A DNA stretch of 64,000 nt from Novosphingobium sp. (GCA_004211435.1 SECS01000002.1:62001-126000); one strand, 5' to 3'; numbered from the stretch's first letter, positions 19,800 through 29,862 are shown. The notes: generated by a model from the letters alone, not told the origin. Numbers and translations: made by a program.

Positions 19800-21269
19800 T
19801 TACGCGACGCGATTGATCGGCAGGGTCAGCAGATCGGGCGTATCGCGCTCGGCCAGGTCGGTGAGGCGGGTCGGATAGTCGCCGGTGAAGCATGCGTCGC
19901 AATACTGCGCGCAGCCCTTGTTGCGGCCGGCTTCGCCCACGGCACGGTAAAGGCCGTCGATCGAGACGAAGGCCAGGCTGTCGGCGTGGATGAATTCGGC
20001 CATGGCTTGGATGTCCATCCGCGCAGCGAGCAGCTTCGAGCGTTCGGGCGTGTCGACGCCGTAGAAGCACGAATGCTCGGTCGGCGGGCTGGCGACGCGC
20101 ATGTGCACTTCGGCCGCGCCGGCATCGCGCATCATCTGCACGATCTTCATAGACGTGGTGCCGCGCACGATCGAATCGTCGATCAACACGATGCGCTTGC
20201 CCTCGACCAGCGCGCGGTTGGCGTTGTGCTTGCGCTTGACGTCGGCATGGCGCGCGCCGTCCGACGGCTGGATGAAAGTCCGGCCCACGTAGTGCGAGCG
20301 GATGATGCCGAGTTCGAAGGGAATGCCAGACTGCTGGGCATAACCGATCGCCGCAGGCACGCCGCTGTCGGGCACGGGGATCACGAGGTCCGCGTCGGCC
20401 AGCGATTCCTTGGCGAGTTCGACGCCGATCTGCTTGCGCACGCCGTAGACCGACTGCCCGTCGAGCACCGAGTCCGGACGGCTGAAGTAGACGTGCTCGA
20501 AGATGCAGGGGCGTGCGTTGAAATTGCCGAAGGGACGATGGCTCGAGATGATGCCCTTGTGATCGACCTGGACGAGTTCTCCCGGCTCGATCTGGCGGAT
20601 CAGTTCGGCCCCGACGACGTCGAGCGCGACGCTCTCGCTGGCGAAGACGATGGCATCGCCGATGCGGCCCATGACCAGCGGGCGGATGCCCAGCGGATCG
20701 CGGCAGGCGATCATGCCTTCGCTGGTCATGCAGATCAGCGAATAGGCGCCTTCGACCATGCGCAGCGCATCGACGAAGCGATCGAGCAAGGTCGGATAGC
20801 GGCTCGTGGCGACGAGGTGGATGATGACCTCGGTGTCTGAGGTCGACTGGAAGATCGCACCCTTCTGCACGAGATCGCGCTTGAGGTGCATCGCGTTCGA
20901 GATGTTGCCGTTGTGCGCGATCGAGAACCCGCCCGAGGCGAGATCGGCGAACAGCGGTTGGATGTTGCGCAGGCCAGAGCCGCCCGTCGTCGAGTAGCGG
21001 ACGTGGCCAGAGGCCATCGCGCCTGGCAGTTCCGCGAGCCGCTCGGCGCTGTTGAACACCTGAGCGACGTGGCCGATGCCACGGTGCGAGTAGAACTCGC
21101 TGCCGTCGAAGCTGGTCATGCCGACGGCCTCTTGACCGCGATGCTGGAGGGCGTGGAGCCCCAATGCGGTCATAGCGGCTGCGTCTTTGGCGCCGATAAC
21201 GCCAAAAACGCCGCATTCCTCGCGAAGTTTGTCACCATCGCGATCAAGGAAGGGATTGGTAAAGTTCAT
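19800..21269 (-). CDS. purF: Amidophosphoribosyltransferase
   Basis: PurF transfers ammonia from glutamine to PRPP, the first step of de novo purine synthesis. From the ATG at 21269 it is 489 residues. The start at 21332 in the same frame would add a non-conserved 21-residue arm. A short propeptide (MNFTNPFLDRDGDKLREE) precedes Cys19 in CGVFGVIG, the N-terminal nucleophile exposed by self-cleavage. The C-terminal phosphoribosyltransferase domain has VLIDDSIVRGTTS (PRPP loop). The cysteines, including CAQYCDACFTGDYP near the end, are those of the B. subtilis-type enzyme with a 4Fe-4S cluster. The downstream SDR gene probably shares its mRNA. Confidence 0.96.
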   Translation of the reverse strand: MNFTNPFLDRDGDKLREECGVFGVIGAKDAAAMTALGLHALQHRGQEAVGMTSFDGSEFYSHRGIGHVAQVFNSAERLAELPGAMASGHVRYSTTGGSGLRNIQPLFADLASGGFSIAHNGNISNAMHLKRDLVQKGAIFQSTSDTEVIIHLVATSRYPTLLDRFVDALRMVEGAYSLICMTSEGMIACRDPLGIRPLVMGRIGDAIVFASESVALDVVGAELIRQIEPGELVQVDHKGIISSHRPFGNFNARPCIFEHVYFSRPDSVLDGQSVYGVRKQIGVELAKESLADADLVIPVPDSGVPAAIGYAQQSGIPFELGIIRSHYVGRTFIQPSDGARHADVKRKHNANRALVEGKRIVLIDDSIVRGTTSMKIVQMMRDAGAAEVHMRVASPPTEHSCFYGVDTPERSKLLAARMDIQAMAEFIHADSLAFVSIDGLYRAVGEAGRNKGCAQYCDACFTGDYPTRLTDLAERDTPDLLTLPINRVA

Positions 21270-21435
21270 AGAATCGTCCGGCCTGCGCGCCCTACAGGCC
21301 GCGCATTTGGGCCTTGTCGGTCGCGAAAGCAAGGGCGGCGCGGCAGGCTGTCCGCCGAACTCCCCGGTTTGAGATATTCATGTGCCGTTCCGGCGCGTCG
21401 CGCAGGGGCGTTTTGCCGTTCGGCGAAGTGGCCGG

Positions 21436-21660
21436 TCAGGTGAACTTCGAGACCATCCCGTAGACCTTGTTGGCGCTGTGCTGGACGGCGCTGAGCGCTC
21501 CGGCTTCTACCACCACGCGCGGCGGCGCGGTGCGCTCGGGGGCGACGAAGCGCACTTCGGGCTGCTGCGAAAGCGGCTTGGCCGGCTCGGGCGGTTTGGG
21601 GGCGACCGGAGTGCGGCGCTCGGCGACGAGCGGTCCATTGCTGCTTCTCGTAACAAACAC
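21436..21660 (-). CDS. Small hypothetical protein
   Basis: This 74-residue frame starts at GTG 21660 with AAGGGAT eight bases upstream, and an in-frame TGA lies two codons before the start, so this is the longest possible version. The product is proline-, alanine- and charge-rich (PVAPKPPEPAKPLSQQPE) and ends KVYGMVSKFT. No domain, signal peptide or membrane helix is visible. It sits between lolC (divergent) and purF (same strand, 166 bp downstream). The good ribosome-binding site argues for a real gene; the lack of recognised homology leaves doubt. Confidence 0.5.
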   Translation of the reverse strand: MFVTRSSNGPLVAERRTPVAPKPPEPAKPLSQQPEVRFVAPERTAPPRVVVEAGALSAVQHSANKVYGMVSKFT

Positions 21661-21861
21661 GCGTCAGATCCCTTCATGATCGTTGCATCCTACCTAGCCG
21701 CGGGTTTCTAACGAGGGACCAAGGAGCATGGTTCAGCAGGCCCCAAGCGAATTGGTTTCGCGCAGGTTAAGCAAGGCGCCGTCACGGTGCTTGCCAAGTC
21801 CCTACGGCTCACCCTAAACCGCCGGCCAACCCATACCGGTTATCTGACAGGCTCCCTCCGC

Positions 21862-23095
21862 TTGATCCTCAGCCCTTTCGAATGGACGATCGCCAAGCGC
21901 TACATGCTTCCCGGACGCGGCGAGGCCTTCATCGCGCTCGTCGCCGGCATCAGCCTTGTCGCGGTAGCGCTCGGCGTTGCCGCTCTGGTCATCGTCATGA
22001 GCGTGATGAACGGCTTTCGCGCCGAGCTGTTCGACAAGATCGTCGGGCTCAACGGCCATGCCATCGTCAATGCCTATGGCGGGCGGTTGGAGAACTGGCA
22101 GAGCGTGCTTGCCGACGTGCGCAAGACGCCGGGCGTCGTTCGTGCCTCACCGCTGATCGAGCAGCCGCTGCTGGTGACGTTCAACGGCCGGGTCGAGGCG
22201 ATACTTGTCCGGGGCAACACCCCGCAGGACATCGGCCGTATCCAGCCCAACGTGAAGTCCGGCCGCCTGATCGATCTACAGCCCGGCTCGGGCAATGTCG
22301 CGATCGGTGCAAGGCTTGCCGAGAATCTGGGGGCGCAGATCGGCGACACGATCACGATCATCAATCCGGCGGGCCGCTCGACACCCTTCGGCACGGTGCC
22401 GCGGCAGGTGGCCTATCAGATCTCGGCGATCTTCGAGATCGGCGTCTACGACTATGACCAGGCCTTCGTCGTCATGCCGATCCCCGATGCTCAGACCTTG
22501 CTGCTGACCGGAGATTCGGTGGGCATGATCGAGATCACCACCAACGATCCCGACAAGGTCGGCGAGATTCTGAAACCCTTGGCCGAGCGGCTCCAGGGCC
22601 AGGCCGTGGTGACCGACTGGAAAACGATCAACGCCTCGCTGTTCGAGGCACTCGCGGTCGAGCGTGTGGCGATGTTCGTCGTGCTGTCGATCATCGTCCT
22701 CGTTGCCGTGTTCAACATCCTGTCCTCGCTGATCATGCTGGTGCGAGCGAAGACGCGCGACATCGCGATCCTGCGCACGATGGGCGCAACGCGGCGCTCG
22801 CTGCTCAAGATTTTCGTGACCACGGGCTTCGTCATCGGCGCGCTGGGCACCCTGACCGGGCTGCTGCTGGGCTTCGTCTTCCTCTATTTCCGCCAGCCAA
22901 TCGTGAACCTGGTCCAACTCGTCACCGGCCAGAACCTGTGGGATCCGTCGATCCGCTTCCTCACCGAACTGCCGAGCCGCTCCGATCCCGTGGAGATCGG
23001 CGTGATCAGCGTCATGGCGCTGGTATTCAGCTTCCTGGCCACGCTCTATCCGGCCTTCCGCGCGGCGAGCACCGATCCTGTGCAGGTGCTGCGCT

Positions 23096-23103
<8 letters not shown>
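21862..23103 (+). CDS. lolC: Lipoprotein-releasing ABC transporter permease
   Basis: LolC/E-type permease that, with LolD, extracts lipoproteins from the inner membrane. I place the start at the TTG at 21862 because the conserved opening [21 protein letters not shown] follows directly and the length becomes 413 residues. A GTG at 21787 in the same frame would add 25 residues. One helix at the N-terminus (about 25-50, [24 protein letters not shown]), a large periplasmic loop, and three helices in the last 150 residues give the MacB/FtsX layout. Its end overlaps lolD by eight bases. No strong ribosome-binding site is seen for either start. Confidence 0.87.
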
Positions 23104-23782
<679 letters not shown>

Positions 23783-23869
23783 CGACTTCGCGCTGAAACC
23801 TCCGTGCGGGAAAAGTGTTCACTAAGGATCACGCCCTGCAATATGGCGGACACGGAGAAAGGAGCGAAA

Positions 23870-24145
23870 ATGAGCAATCCCAGCACTTTCAAGGCTGAAC
23901 CGAACGGTGCTACCGGCCCGGACTGGGGGGATCACGCTTCGCTTCACCGGAGCAACGACGGCGGCGGTCTGCTTTCGGATTTGAAGGCCGTGCGTCACGG
24001 CAGCCTGGCCGACCTGATCCGTTTCGTCGTCAATCTGCCCAACGACGAACAGGACCATTACGTCATCGAAAAGGCTGGTGATCATCGCCTGAGCATCGGC
24101 GAGATTCGCTCGCTGTCACGGCGTGCCGATTTCCCGCGCGCATAA
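23870..24145 (+). CDS. Small hypothetical protein
   Basis: The ATG at 23870 is chosen because AAAGGAG stands five bases before it; an ATG at 23843 lacks such a site. The 91-residue product is hydrophilic and has no signal peptide. Its N-terminal third is low complexity (NPSTFKAEPNGATGPDWGDH). The rest looks like a small folded domain (LLSDLKAVRHGSLADLIRFVVNLPNDEQDHYVIEKAGDHRLSIGEIRSL). I do not recognise a family. It lies between lolD (87-bp gap) and the glutathione peroxidase gene, which begins nine bases after its stop, so those two are probably cotranscribed. Confidence 0.72.
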   Translation: MSNPSTFKAEPNGATGPDWGDHASLHRSNDGGGLLSDLKAVRHGSLADLIRFVVNLPNDEQDHYVIEKAGDHRLSIGEIRSLSRRADFPRA

Positions 24146-24154
24146 AGGACATCA

Positions 24155-24643
24155 ATGACACCGCCCCGTACGATCGCCGATTTCGACGCAACATTGCCGA
24201 ACGGCGAGCGTGTGAGCTTGGCCGACAAGGCGGGGAAGGTGCTGTTGATCGTCAACACGGCGAGCAAGTGCGGTTTCACGCCGCAATATGCTGGGCTCGA
24301 GGCGCTCTGGCGCCAGTACCGCGACCAAGGCTTCGAGGTGATAGGGTTTCCGTGCAATCAGTTCGGCCACCAGGAGCCCGGCGATGCCGACGAAATCGCC
24401 AGCTTCTGCGATCTGAACTTCGGCGTGAGCTTTCCGCTCATGGCCAAGGTCGACGTCAATGGGACGGATGCAGCACCACTTTACGACTGGTTGAAGGCGG
24501 AGGCGCCGGGCGTGCTTGGCACGCGCGGGATCAAGTGGAACTTCACCAAGTTCCTCATTGGCCGCGACGGGCAGGTCGTTCGCCGCTACGCGCCTACCGA
24601 CAAGCCCGAAAAGCTGGCGGGTGATATCGAGGCTTTGCTCTAA
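24155..24643 (+). CDS. Glutathione peroxidase-family thiol peroxidase
   Basis: This 162-residue thioredoxin-fold peroxidase reduces hydrogen peroxide and organic hydroperoxides. Cys39 in NTASKCGFTPQY is the peroxidatic residue, in place of selenocysteine. The catalytic partners are Q69 in FPCNQFGHQEPG and W-N in KWNFTKFLIG. Cys85 in IASFCDLNFG is at the position of the resolving cysteine of the thioredoxin-dependent members, so thioredoxin rather than glutathione is the likely reductant (BsaA/BtuE type). AGGAC precedes the ATG. It ends 32 bases before the convergent Yip1-type gene. Confidence 0.92.
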   Translation: MTPPRTIADFDATLPNGERVSLADKAGKVLLIVNTASKCGFTPQYAGLEALWRQYRDQGFEVIGFPCNQFGHQEPGDADEIASFCDLNFGVSFPLMAKVDVNGTDAAPLYDWLKAEAPGVLGTRGIKWNFTKFLIGRDGQVVRRYAPTDKPEKLAGDIEALL

Positions 24644-24675
24644 CCCCGACTTCGCGTTCGAACGATGAGTGCGTT

Positions 24676-25857
24676 CTAGCCGACCAGATCCGCCAGATCG
24701 TCGTGGTCGATCGACGATACTGCCTGCTTGAGCTCGTCGATCGAGCCGGCCGAGCCCTCGGCCTCGATCATGAATCGGTTGTTGATCGTCGTCCCGAACT
24801 TGCCCGAATTGGTGGTCTTGTTCCAGCTCTCGCTCTGGAGCTGGCCATTGACCGAATAGGTCTTCTCGTAGCCGTCGGCGTCTTCCTTGCTCTGCTCGAC
24901 GCCCATGGCGGCGCCTAGGCCCGAAAGCGCGCCGAGTGCCGACATGTCTGCGATCTTGAGGACGAAGCTCTTGTCGCCGGCCGTGTAGGTGCCCTGGGCG
25001 GTGGAGCCCATCGCGCCGGCCGAGACGCTTTCGGTGGCCGAGCGCTGATAGGCGCCGATCGTTTCGGGCAGCAGCGCCTTCATCCGGTCGGGCGCGATCG
25101 GCGGGGACTTGCCATTGGCGGCGTCTTCCATCTGCTTGGTGGCCTGCTGGATCTTGTCGAGATCGACCGAGCCACCGCCGGGGATCGTCACCTTGCCGGA
25201 AATGTCACCGTCCGATTGGGTGATCGCGCCGCCGCTCAGCCCCGCGAACAGCAGGGTGATCGGCGCGATGATCAGCGACAGGATGAACCCGCCGACGAGC
25301 GCACACAGGAAAGTGACCGCAGTATAGCCCGCGGCCTTGTCCTCGGGCACCTTCATCATCGGGCCGACGCCGACATAGAACAGGTAGATCGTGTAGAGCC
25401 CGAGGATCGAGAAGAAACCGATCGCCGGGATCAGGCCGAACACCTGAGAAAGCCAGGCGGCCGTCGATGCATAGGCGACGAGCTTGAAGGCGTTCAGGCG
25501 ATTGCTCTGGCCGTTGAACTTCGGCGAGAGGAAATCGGCGATGAAGGCCAGGAGAAAAACGCCGGCGATGACCACGCCATACTGGATCAGCGCGCTGACG
25601 ATGGCGCCGACGAGCGAAGGCCGGAAGGAGACGCCGAAGGCGCCATAGCCGAAGACCTGACCGCCGATCAGCGAGGCTACCGGACCGATCGCCGCGAGCG
25701 GCAGGACGTAGCTTTTGAGGATATCGCCCTGCGAGGTCGGCTCGCGGCCGATCTTCAGCCATTCGTCCTTGGGCGTCAGGATGATCGCCTTGGCACGATC
25801 CACCAGCGACGGTGGCCGATCGACCCCGGACAAGTCTGCACCAGACAGATCGACCAT
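24676..25857 (-). CDS. Yip1-domain membrane protein
   Basis: The start at 25857 gives 393 residues (MVDLSGADLSGVDRPPSLVDRAKAII) with AAGG upstream; the frame stays open to 25998, but the extra part is not plausible coding. ILTPKDEWLKI is the typical opening of bacterial Yip1/DUF1282 proteins. Five or so hydrophobic helices lie between about residues 45 and 205. The second half is soluble and contains alanine-, serine- and glycine-rich repeats of small residues and a beta-rich tail (ESWNKTTNSGKFGTTINNRF). The function of bacterial Yip1 proteins is unknown. Divergent from dnaE across 139 bp. Confidence 0.75.
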   Translation of the reverse strand: MVDLSGADLSGVDRPPSLVDRAKAIILTPKDEWLKIGREPTSQGDILKSYVLPLAAIGPVASLIGGQVFGYGAFGVSFRPSLVGAIVSALIQYGVVIAGVFLLAFIADFLSPKFNGQSNRLNAFKLVAYASTAAWLSQVFGLIPAIGFFSILGLYTIYLFYVGVGPMMKVPEDKAAGYTAVTFLCALVGGFILSLIIAPITLLFAGLSGGAITQSDGDISGKVTIPGGGSVDLDKIQQATKQMEDAANGKSPPIAPDRMKALLPETIGAYQRSATESVSAGAMGSTAQGTYTAGDKSFVLKIADMSALGALSGLGAAMGVEQSKEDADGYEKTYSVNGQLQSESWNKTTNSGKFGTTINNRFMIEAEGSAGSIDELKQAVSSIDHDDLADLVG

Positions 25858-25913
25858 AAAGCGCCTTCCCCTCAACCTCTCGCGGCCTCGATAGGAGCAT
25901 ATCTGTGCAATTT

Positions 25914-25959
25914 TGCAAGCTTGCAGGCGACATTTCCCCAAGGACCTGCAGGCGCCTGC
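25914..25959. promoter_or_regulatory. Two perfect 12-bp palindromes upstream of dnaE
   Basis: TGCAAGCTTGCA (25914-25925) and GCAGGCGCCTGC (25948-25959) are each fully self-complementary and start 34 bp apart in the 139-bp divergent gap between the Yip1 gene and dnaE. The second ends 38 bp before the dnaE start. They could be operators or binding sites for a nucleoid or replication regulator. No known consensus was matched. Confidence 0.35.
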
Positions 25960-25996
25960 TTGATACTTGGGGGGGCTCGTCCCTAATCTGAGGGCC

Positions 25997-28900
25997 ATGG
26001 CCTACGCTCCTTTCGTGCCCCTGCGGGTCTTTTCCAGTTACACGATGCTCGATGGCGCGATCGAGCCGAAGGCGATCGCCAAGCTGGCCAAGGATCGTGG
26101 CTTTCCGGCGATCGGCATTGCCGATCGGAACGGCCTCTATGCTTCGACCGCCTTTGCCGGAGCCTGCAAGGACGTGGGCGTCCAGCCGGTCATCGGCACC
26201 TTTCTGGCCGTCGCGCGTCCGGTGGACCTGCCGGGGGCCGGTACGATCGACTGGCTGGCGCTCTATGCCCAGAACGAGACCGGCTGGGACAACCTCTGCC
26301 ACCTGGTAAGCCGGGCGCATCTCGATCGCCCGGCCGAGTTCGATCCGCATGTCCTTCTGTCGGATCTCCAAAGTCACAGCGACGGTCTGATCGCGCTGAC
26401 CGGCGCGGGCGAAGGTGCGCTGGCGCGTCTCCATGCCGACAACAAGCCCGACGGTGCCGAAGCCTATTGCGATCGGCTCCAGGCGCTGTTCGGCGACCGC
26501 CTCTATATCGAGATCGCCCGCCGCGGCGATGCGGCGGAGGACGCTTCGGAAGACGGACTGATCGACCTCGCCTATGCGCGGAACCTGCCGCTCGTCGCCA
26601 CAAATCCCGCGCAATATGCCGAGCCCGGCTTCCACCCGGCGCACGATGCGGCGCTGTGCATCGCCAATTCCACTCACATCGATGCGCCCGAGCGGCCGCG
26701 GTCGAGCCCTGAAGCCTGGGTCAAGCCCGCGGACACGATGGCCGAATCCTTCGCGGATCTTCCCGAAAGCATGGCCAATACGCTCGTCGTCGCACAGCGC
26801 TGCGCTTTCTCGCCGCCCAAGCGCAAGCCGATCCTGCCGAGCCTCGCCGGCGACAAGGAAGGCGAGGCTCGGGTCATGGCTGCGGATTCGCGGACGGGCC
26901 TGGTCGAGCGGCTCAAGCTCTATTACCCCGAGCACGTTTGGGACGAACTCCACGAAGCGCTGACCGCCGCGCCCGAACTGGTCGAATGCCGCTACGAGAA
27001 GCTCGAGGCCGAAGGGCTGTGGGAAGAGGTCCAGAGCTACAAGGCCCGCGTCGAGTTCGAGATCTCGATCATCAACCGCATGGGTTTCGGCGGCTACTTC
27101 CTGATCGTTGCCGACTTCATCAAGTGGGCCAAGGACAACGGCATACCGGTGGGGCCGGGGCGTGGTTCGGGCGCGGGCTCGGTGGTCGCCTGGGCGCTGA
27201 CCATCACCGACCTCGACCCGCTGCGGCTGGGCCTGCTGTTCGAGCGCTTCCTCAACCCCGAACGCGTCTCGATGCCGGACTTCGACATCGACTTCTGCGA
27301 AACCCGCCGCGGCGAGGTGATCCGCTACGTCCAGTCTAAATACGGCCACGATCACGTCGCGCAGATCATCACCTTCGGCAAGATGAAGGCCCGCGCCGTG
27401 CTGCGCGACTGCGGCCGCATCCTGCAGATGAGCTATGGCCAGGTCGACCGCCTCTGCAAGATGGTGCCCAACCATCCGACCGACCCCTGGCCGCTGCCAC
27501 GCGCTCTCAACGGCGTCGCCGAGTTCAAGCGCGAATACGACAACGACGACGAGGTCCGCCGGCTGATCGATCTGGCGATCCAGCTCGAGGGCCTGCCGCG
27601 CAATTCGTCGACTCACGCCGCCGGCGTGGTCATCGGCGATCGTCCGCTGGCCCAGCTGGTCCCGCTCTATCGCGATCCGCGCTCGGACATGCCGGTCACC
27701 CAGTTCGACATGAAATATGTCGAGGACTCGGGGCTGGTGAAGTTCGACTTCCTCGGCCTCAAGACCCTGTCGGTGCTGCGCAAGGCCACCGATCTGTTGC
27801 AGCGGCGCTCGATCACGATCGACCTGGCGACGCTGCCGTGGGACGACGCCATGGTCTACGAACTGCTCCAGCGCGGCGACACGGTCGGCGTGTTCCAGCT
27901 CGAATCCGAAGGCATGCGGCGAACGCTGGCGGCGGTGAAGCCGACCAACTTCGGCGACATCATCGCGCTCGTCTCGCTCTATCGCCCGGGCCCGATGGAT
28001 AACATTCCGCTGTTCGGCCGGCGCAAGAACGGACTCGAATCGATCGAGTACCCCCACGAGAAGCTCGCGGGCATCCTGTCCGAAACCTACGGCATCTTCG
28101 TCTACCAGGAACAGGTGATGCAGGCCGCGCAGATCCTGGCCGGGTACTCGCTCGGCGACGCAGACTTGCTGCGCCGTGCCATGGGCAAGAAGGTCCAGGC
28201 CGAGATGGACGCGCAGCGTCAGCGCTTCGTCGAGGGCTGCAAGGCCAATTCGGACATCGACGCCAAGAAGGCCAACGAACTGTTCGACTTGATCGACAAG
28301 TTCGCCGGCTATGGTTTCAACAAGTCGCACGCCGCCGCCTATGCGCTGCTCGCCTATCACACCGCCTGGCTCAAGACGCATTACCCGCACGAATTCTACG
28401 CGGCCTCGATGTGCTTCGACATGCACCAGTCGGAAAAGCTGGCGATCTTCGTCGACGACATGCGCCGCGCCGGCCTGTCGATCGAGGGGCCGGACATGAA
28501 CCGCTCCGAGGCCGAGTTCACCGTCGAGCAGACCGAGGAAAGCTATGCCGTGCGCTATGCCCTGGCCGGCATCCGCAACGTCGGCGAAAAGGCCATGGAG
28601 CAGATCGTCGAAGAGCGTGAGACGAACGGCAAGTTCGTCAGTCTCGACGACCTGTTCCGCCGCGCGCCCGCGGGGTCCATGAACCGCCGTCAGCTCGAAG
28701 GGCTGGCTGCCGCGGGTGCCTTCGACAGCCTCGAGCCGAACCGTGCCAAGGTTATGGCCAATGCCGATACCCTGCTGATGGAAGCCGATCGTTCGGCGCG
28801 CGAGCGGGTCAGCGACCAGCACAGCCTGCTCGGCGATCATACCGAACAGGCGCTGCGCATGGTCGAGGCCGAGGCTTGGTCGCGCGCCGACCAGATGGCC

Positions 28901-29551
28901 AAGGAGCGCGAGAACTTCGGGTTCTATTTCGCCGCGCACCCCATCGAGCAATACCGCGCGATCGCGTCGGCCAACGGTTCGCGCAGCCATGCCAGTCTGA
29001 TGACCTCGGGCGTGGCGGGCGGACGCTTGCAGGCGACGATGGCGGCCATGGTCGAGGGCGCGAGCAAGGGCCGCACGCGCAAGGGCGCCGAATTCGTGCG
29101 CTGCGATTTTTCGGACAACACCGGCCAGTTTTCCTCGGCCTGCTTCGAGGAAACGCTGGTCGAGAACTTCGTCAAATGGGGGCGCGAGGGTACTTGCGTT
29201 CTGCTGACGGTCGAACTCGACAGTCCCAGCGTCGACGAACCGCCGCGTATCACCGTGCGCGGGGCGCGTCCGCTCGCCGAAGTGCGCGACGCCGCTAAGA
29301 TGGTGCTCTCGCTCGATGTATCGAGCATCGATGCGGTGCAGGAGCTGGCGATGATGCTCGTTACCGGCGCGCCGGGGCGCGGTGAGGTTCGTGCAGCGCT
29401 GCATGTCGGCGAGGACACGGTGAAGAAGGTCCGCCTGGGTCGCGATTTCGTGCTAGATGGCGAACTGGTCGATCGCATCGCAGAGATCGAAGGCGTGGCC
29501 AACGTTTCGCTCAGGGCCGAGCGCGGGGCGAGTTTGCGGCTGGTAGCCTAG
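25997..29551 (+). CDS. dnaE: DNA polymerase III alpha subunit
   Basis: This is the replicative polymerase, 1184 residues, the usual length of alphaproteobacterial DnaE1. The N-terminal PHP domain (about 1-280) is followed by the C-family palm with the catalytic aspartates in VSMPDFDIDFCE and the upstream GPGRGSGAGSVVAWAL block. Then come fingers (RRAMGKKVQAEMDAQRQRF, KSHAAAYALLAYHTAWLKTHYP), a helix-hairpin-helix, an OB fold and the C-terminal clamp/tau-binding region. The PHP opening reads FVPLRVFSSYTMLDGAI, so the two histidines of the usual HLRVHS motif are replaced. The start at 25997 is preferred to an in-frame ATG at 25967 by homology. Its stop overlaps the convergent small membrane gene by four bases. 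Confidence 0.96.
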   Translation: MAYAPFVPLRVFSSYTMLDGAIEPKAIAKLAKDRGFPAIGIADRNGLYASTAFAGACKDVGVQPVIGTFLAVARPVDLPGAGTIDWLALYAQNETGWDNLCHLVSRAHLDRPAEFDPHVLLSDLQSHSDGLIALTGAGEGALARLHADNKPDGAEAYCDRLQALFGDRLYIEIARRGDAAEDASEDGLIDLAYARNLPLVATNPAQYAEPGFHPAHDAALCIANSTHIDAPERPRSSPEAWVKPADTMAESFADLPESMANTLVVAQRCAFSPPKRKPILPSLAGDKEGEARVMAADSRTGLVERLKLYYPEHVWDELHEALTAAPELVECRYEKLEAEGLWEEVQSYKARVEFEISIINRMGFGGYFLIVADFIKWAKDNGIPVGPGRGSGAGSVVAWALTITDLDPLRLGLLFERFLNPERVSMPDFDIDFCETRRGEVIRYVQSKYGHDHVAQIITFGKMKARAVLRDCGRILQMSYGQVDRLCKMVPNHPTDPWPLPRALNGVAEFKREYDNDDEVRRLIDLAIQLEGLPRNSSTHAAGVVIGDRPLAQLVPLYRDPRSDMPVTQFDMKYVEDSGLVKFDFLGLKTLSVLRKATDLLQRRSITIDLATLPWDDAMVYELLQRGDTVGVFQLESEGMRRTLAAVKPTNFGDIIALVSLYRPGPMDNIPLFGRRKNGLESIEYPHEKLAGILSETYGIFVYQEQVMQAAQILAGYSLGDADLLRRAMGKKVQAEMDAQRQRFVEGCKANSDIDAKKANELFDLIDKFAGYGFNKSHAAAYALLAYHTAWLKTHYPHEFYAASMCFDMHQSEKLAIFVDDMRRAGLSIEGPDMNRSEAEFTVEQTEESYAVRYALAGIRNVGEKAMEQIVEERETNGKFVSLDDLFRRAPAGSMNRRQLEGLAAAGAFDSLEPNRAKVMANADTLLMEADRSARERVSDQHSLLGDHTEQALRMVEAEAWSRADQMAKERENFGFYFAAHPIEQYRAIASANGSRSHASLMTSGVAGGRLQATMAAMVEGASKGRTRKGAEFVRCDFSDNTGQFSSACFEETLVENFVKWGREGTCVLLTVELDSPSVDEPPRITVRGARPLAEVRDAAKMVLSLDVSSIDAVQELAMMLVTGAPGRGEVRAALHVGEDTVKKVRLGRDFVLDGELVDRIAEIEGVANVSLRAERGASLRLVA

Positions 29552-29862
29552 CGCCGGAAAACCCGCGTATGGCGCGCGGCGAGCATGAGTACCGTCGGCA
29601 CCAGCATGGTGTTCCACAGGTCCTTCCAATTGCCCCAGAGATCGATCCGCGTGTGGTACGTCACGCTGTCGCGCAGGTCCCAGGCCTCGCCGAGCGAGGC
29701 CACGACCAGTACGGCCAGCCAGGGCTTCCACTGCGCCGCCTTCCAGCGGAACAGCAGGCAGGCTCCGAGAAACACGGTCAAAGCCACGTAGATGTGCAGC
29801 GCGTCCTTCGCGAGGTCGAGATGCTGGACGAGGAACAGCTTCGTCTGCTGCAGCGGGCTCAT
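29548..29862 (-). CDS. Small membrane protein of unknown function
   Basis: The product from the ATG at 29862 is 104 residues; the frame is open further upstream to 30027, but that part overlaps the divergent ligase gene region and looks non-coding. Three hydrophobic stretches are visible (LHIYVALTVFLGACLLF, WLAVLVVASLGEAW, MLVPTVLMLAA), separated by a conserved-looking aromatic segment DLRDSVTYHTRIDLWGNWKDLWNT. No family name comes to mind. There is no clear ribosome-binding site before the start (the upstream bases are pyrimidine-rich), so the start is uncertain. It is convergent with dnaE. Confidence 0.62.
   Translation of the reverse strand: MSPLQQTKLFLVQHLDLAKDALHIYVALTVFLGACLLFRWKAAQWKPWLAVLVVASLGEAWDLRDSVTYHTRIDLWGNWKDLWNTMLVPTVLMLAARHTRVFRR

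Noticed and set aside
21728-21817. 29-codon frame starting ATG after AAGGAG
   Set aside because: The ribosome-binding site is only one to two bases from the ATG, too close to work, and the product is unlike any known leader peptide.
25205-29404. A minus-strand open frame of about 1400 codons opposite dnaE
   Set aside because: It lies antisense to a clear dnaE and reads as low-complexity, arginine-, aspartate- and histidine-rich text. Such long shadows arise from high GC at third codon positions. Similar frames opposite guaB/rsmB (7208-9874) and ilvD (41552-44185) were dropped for the same reason.
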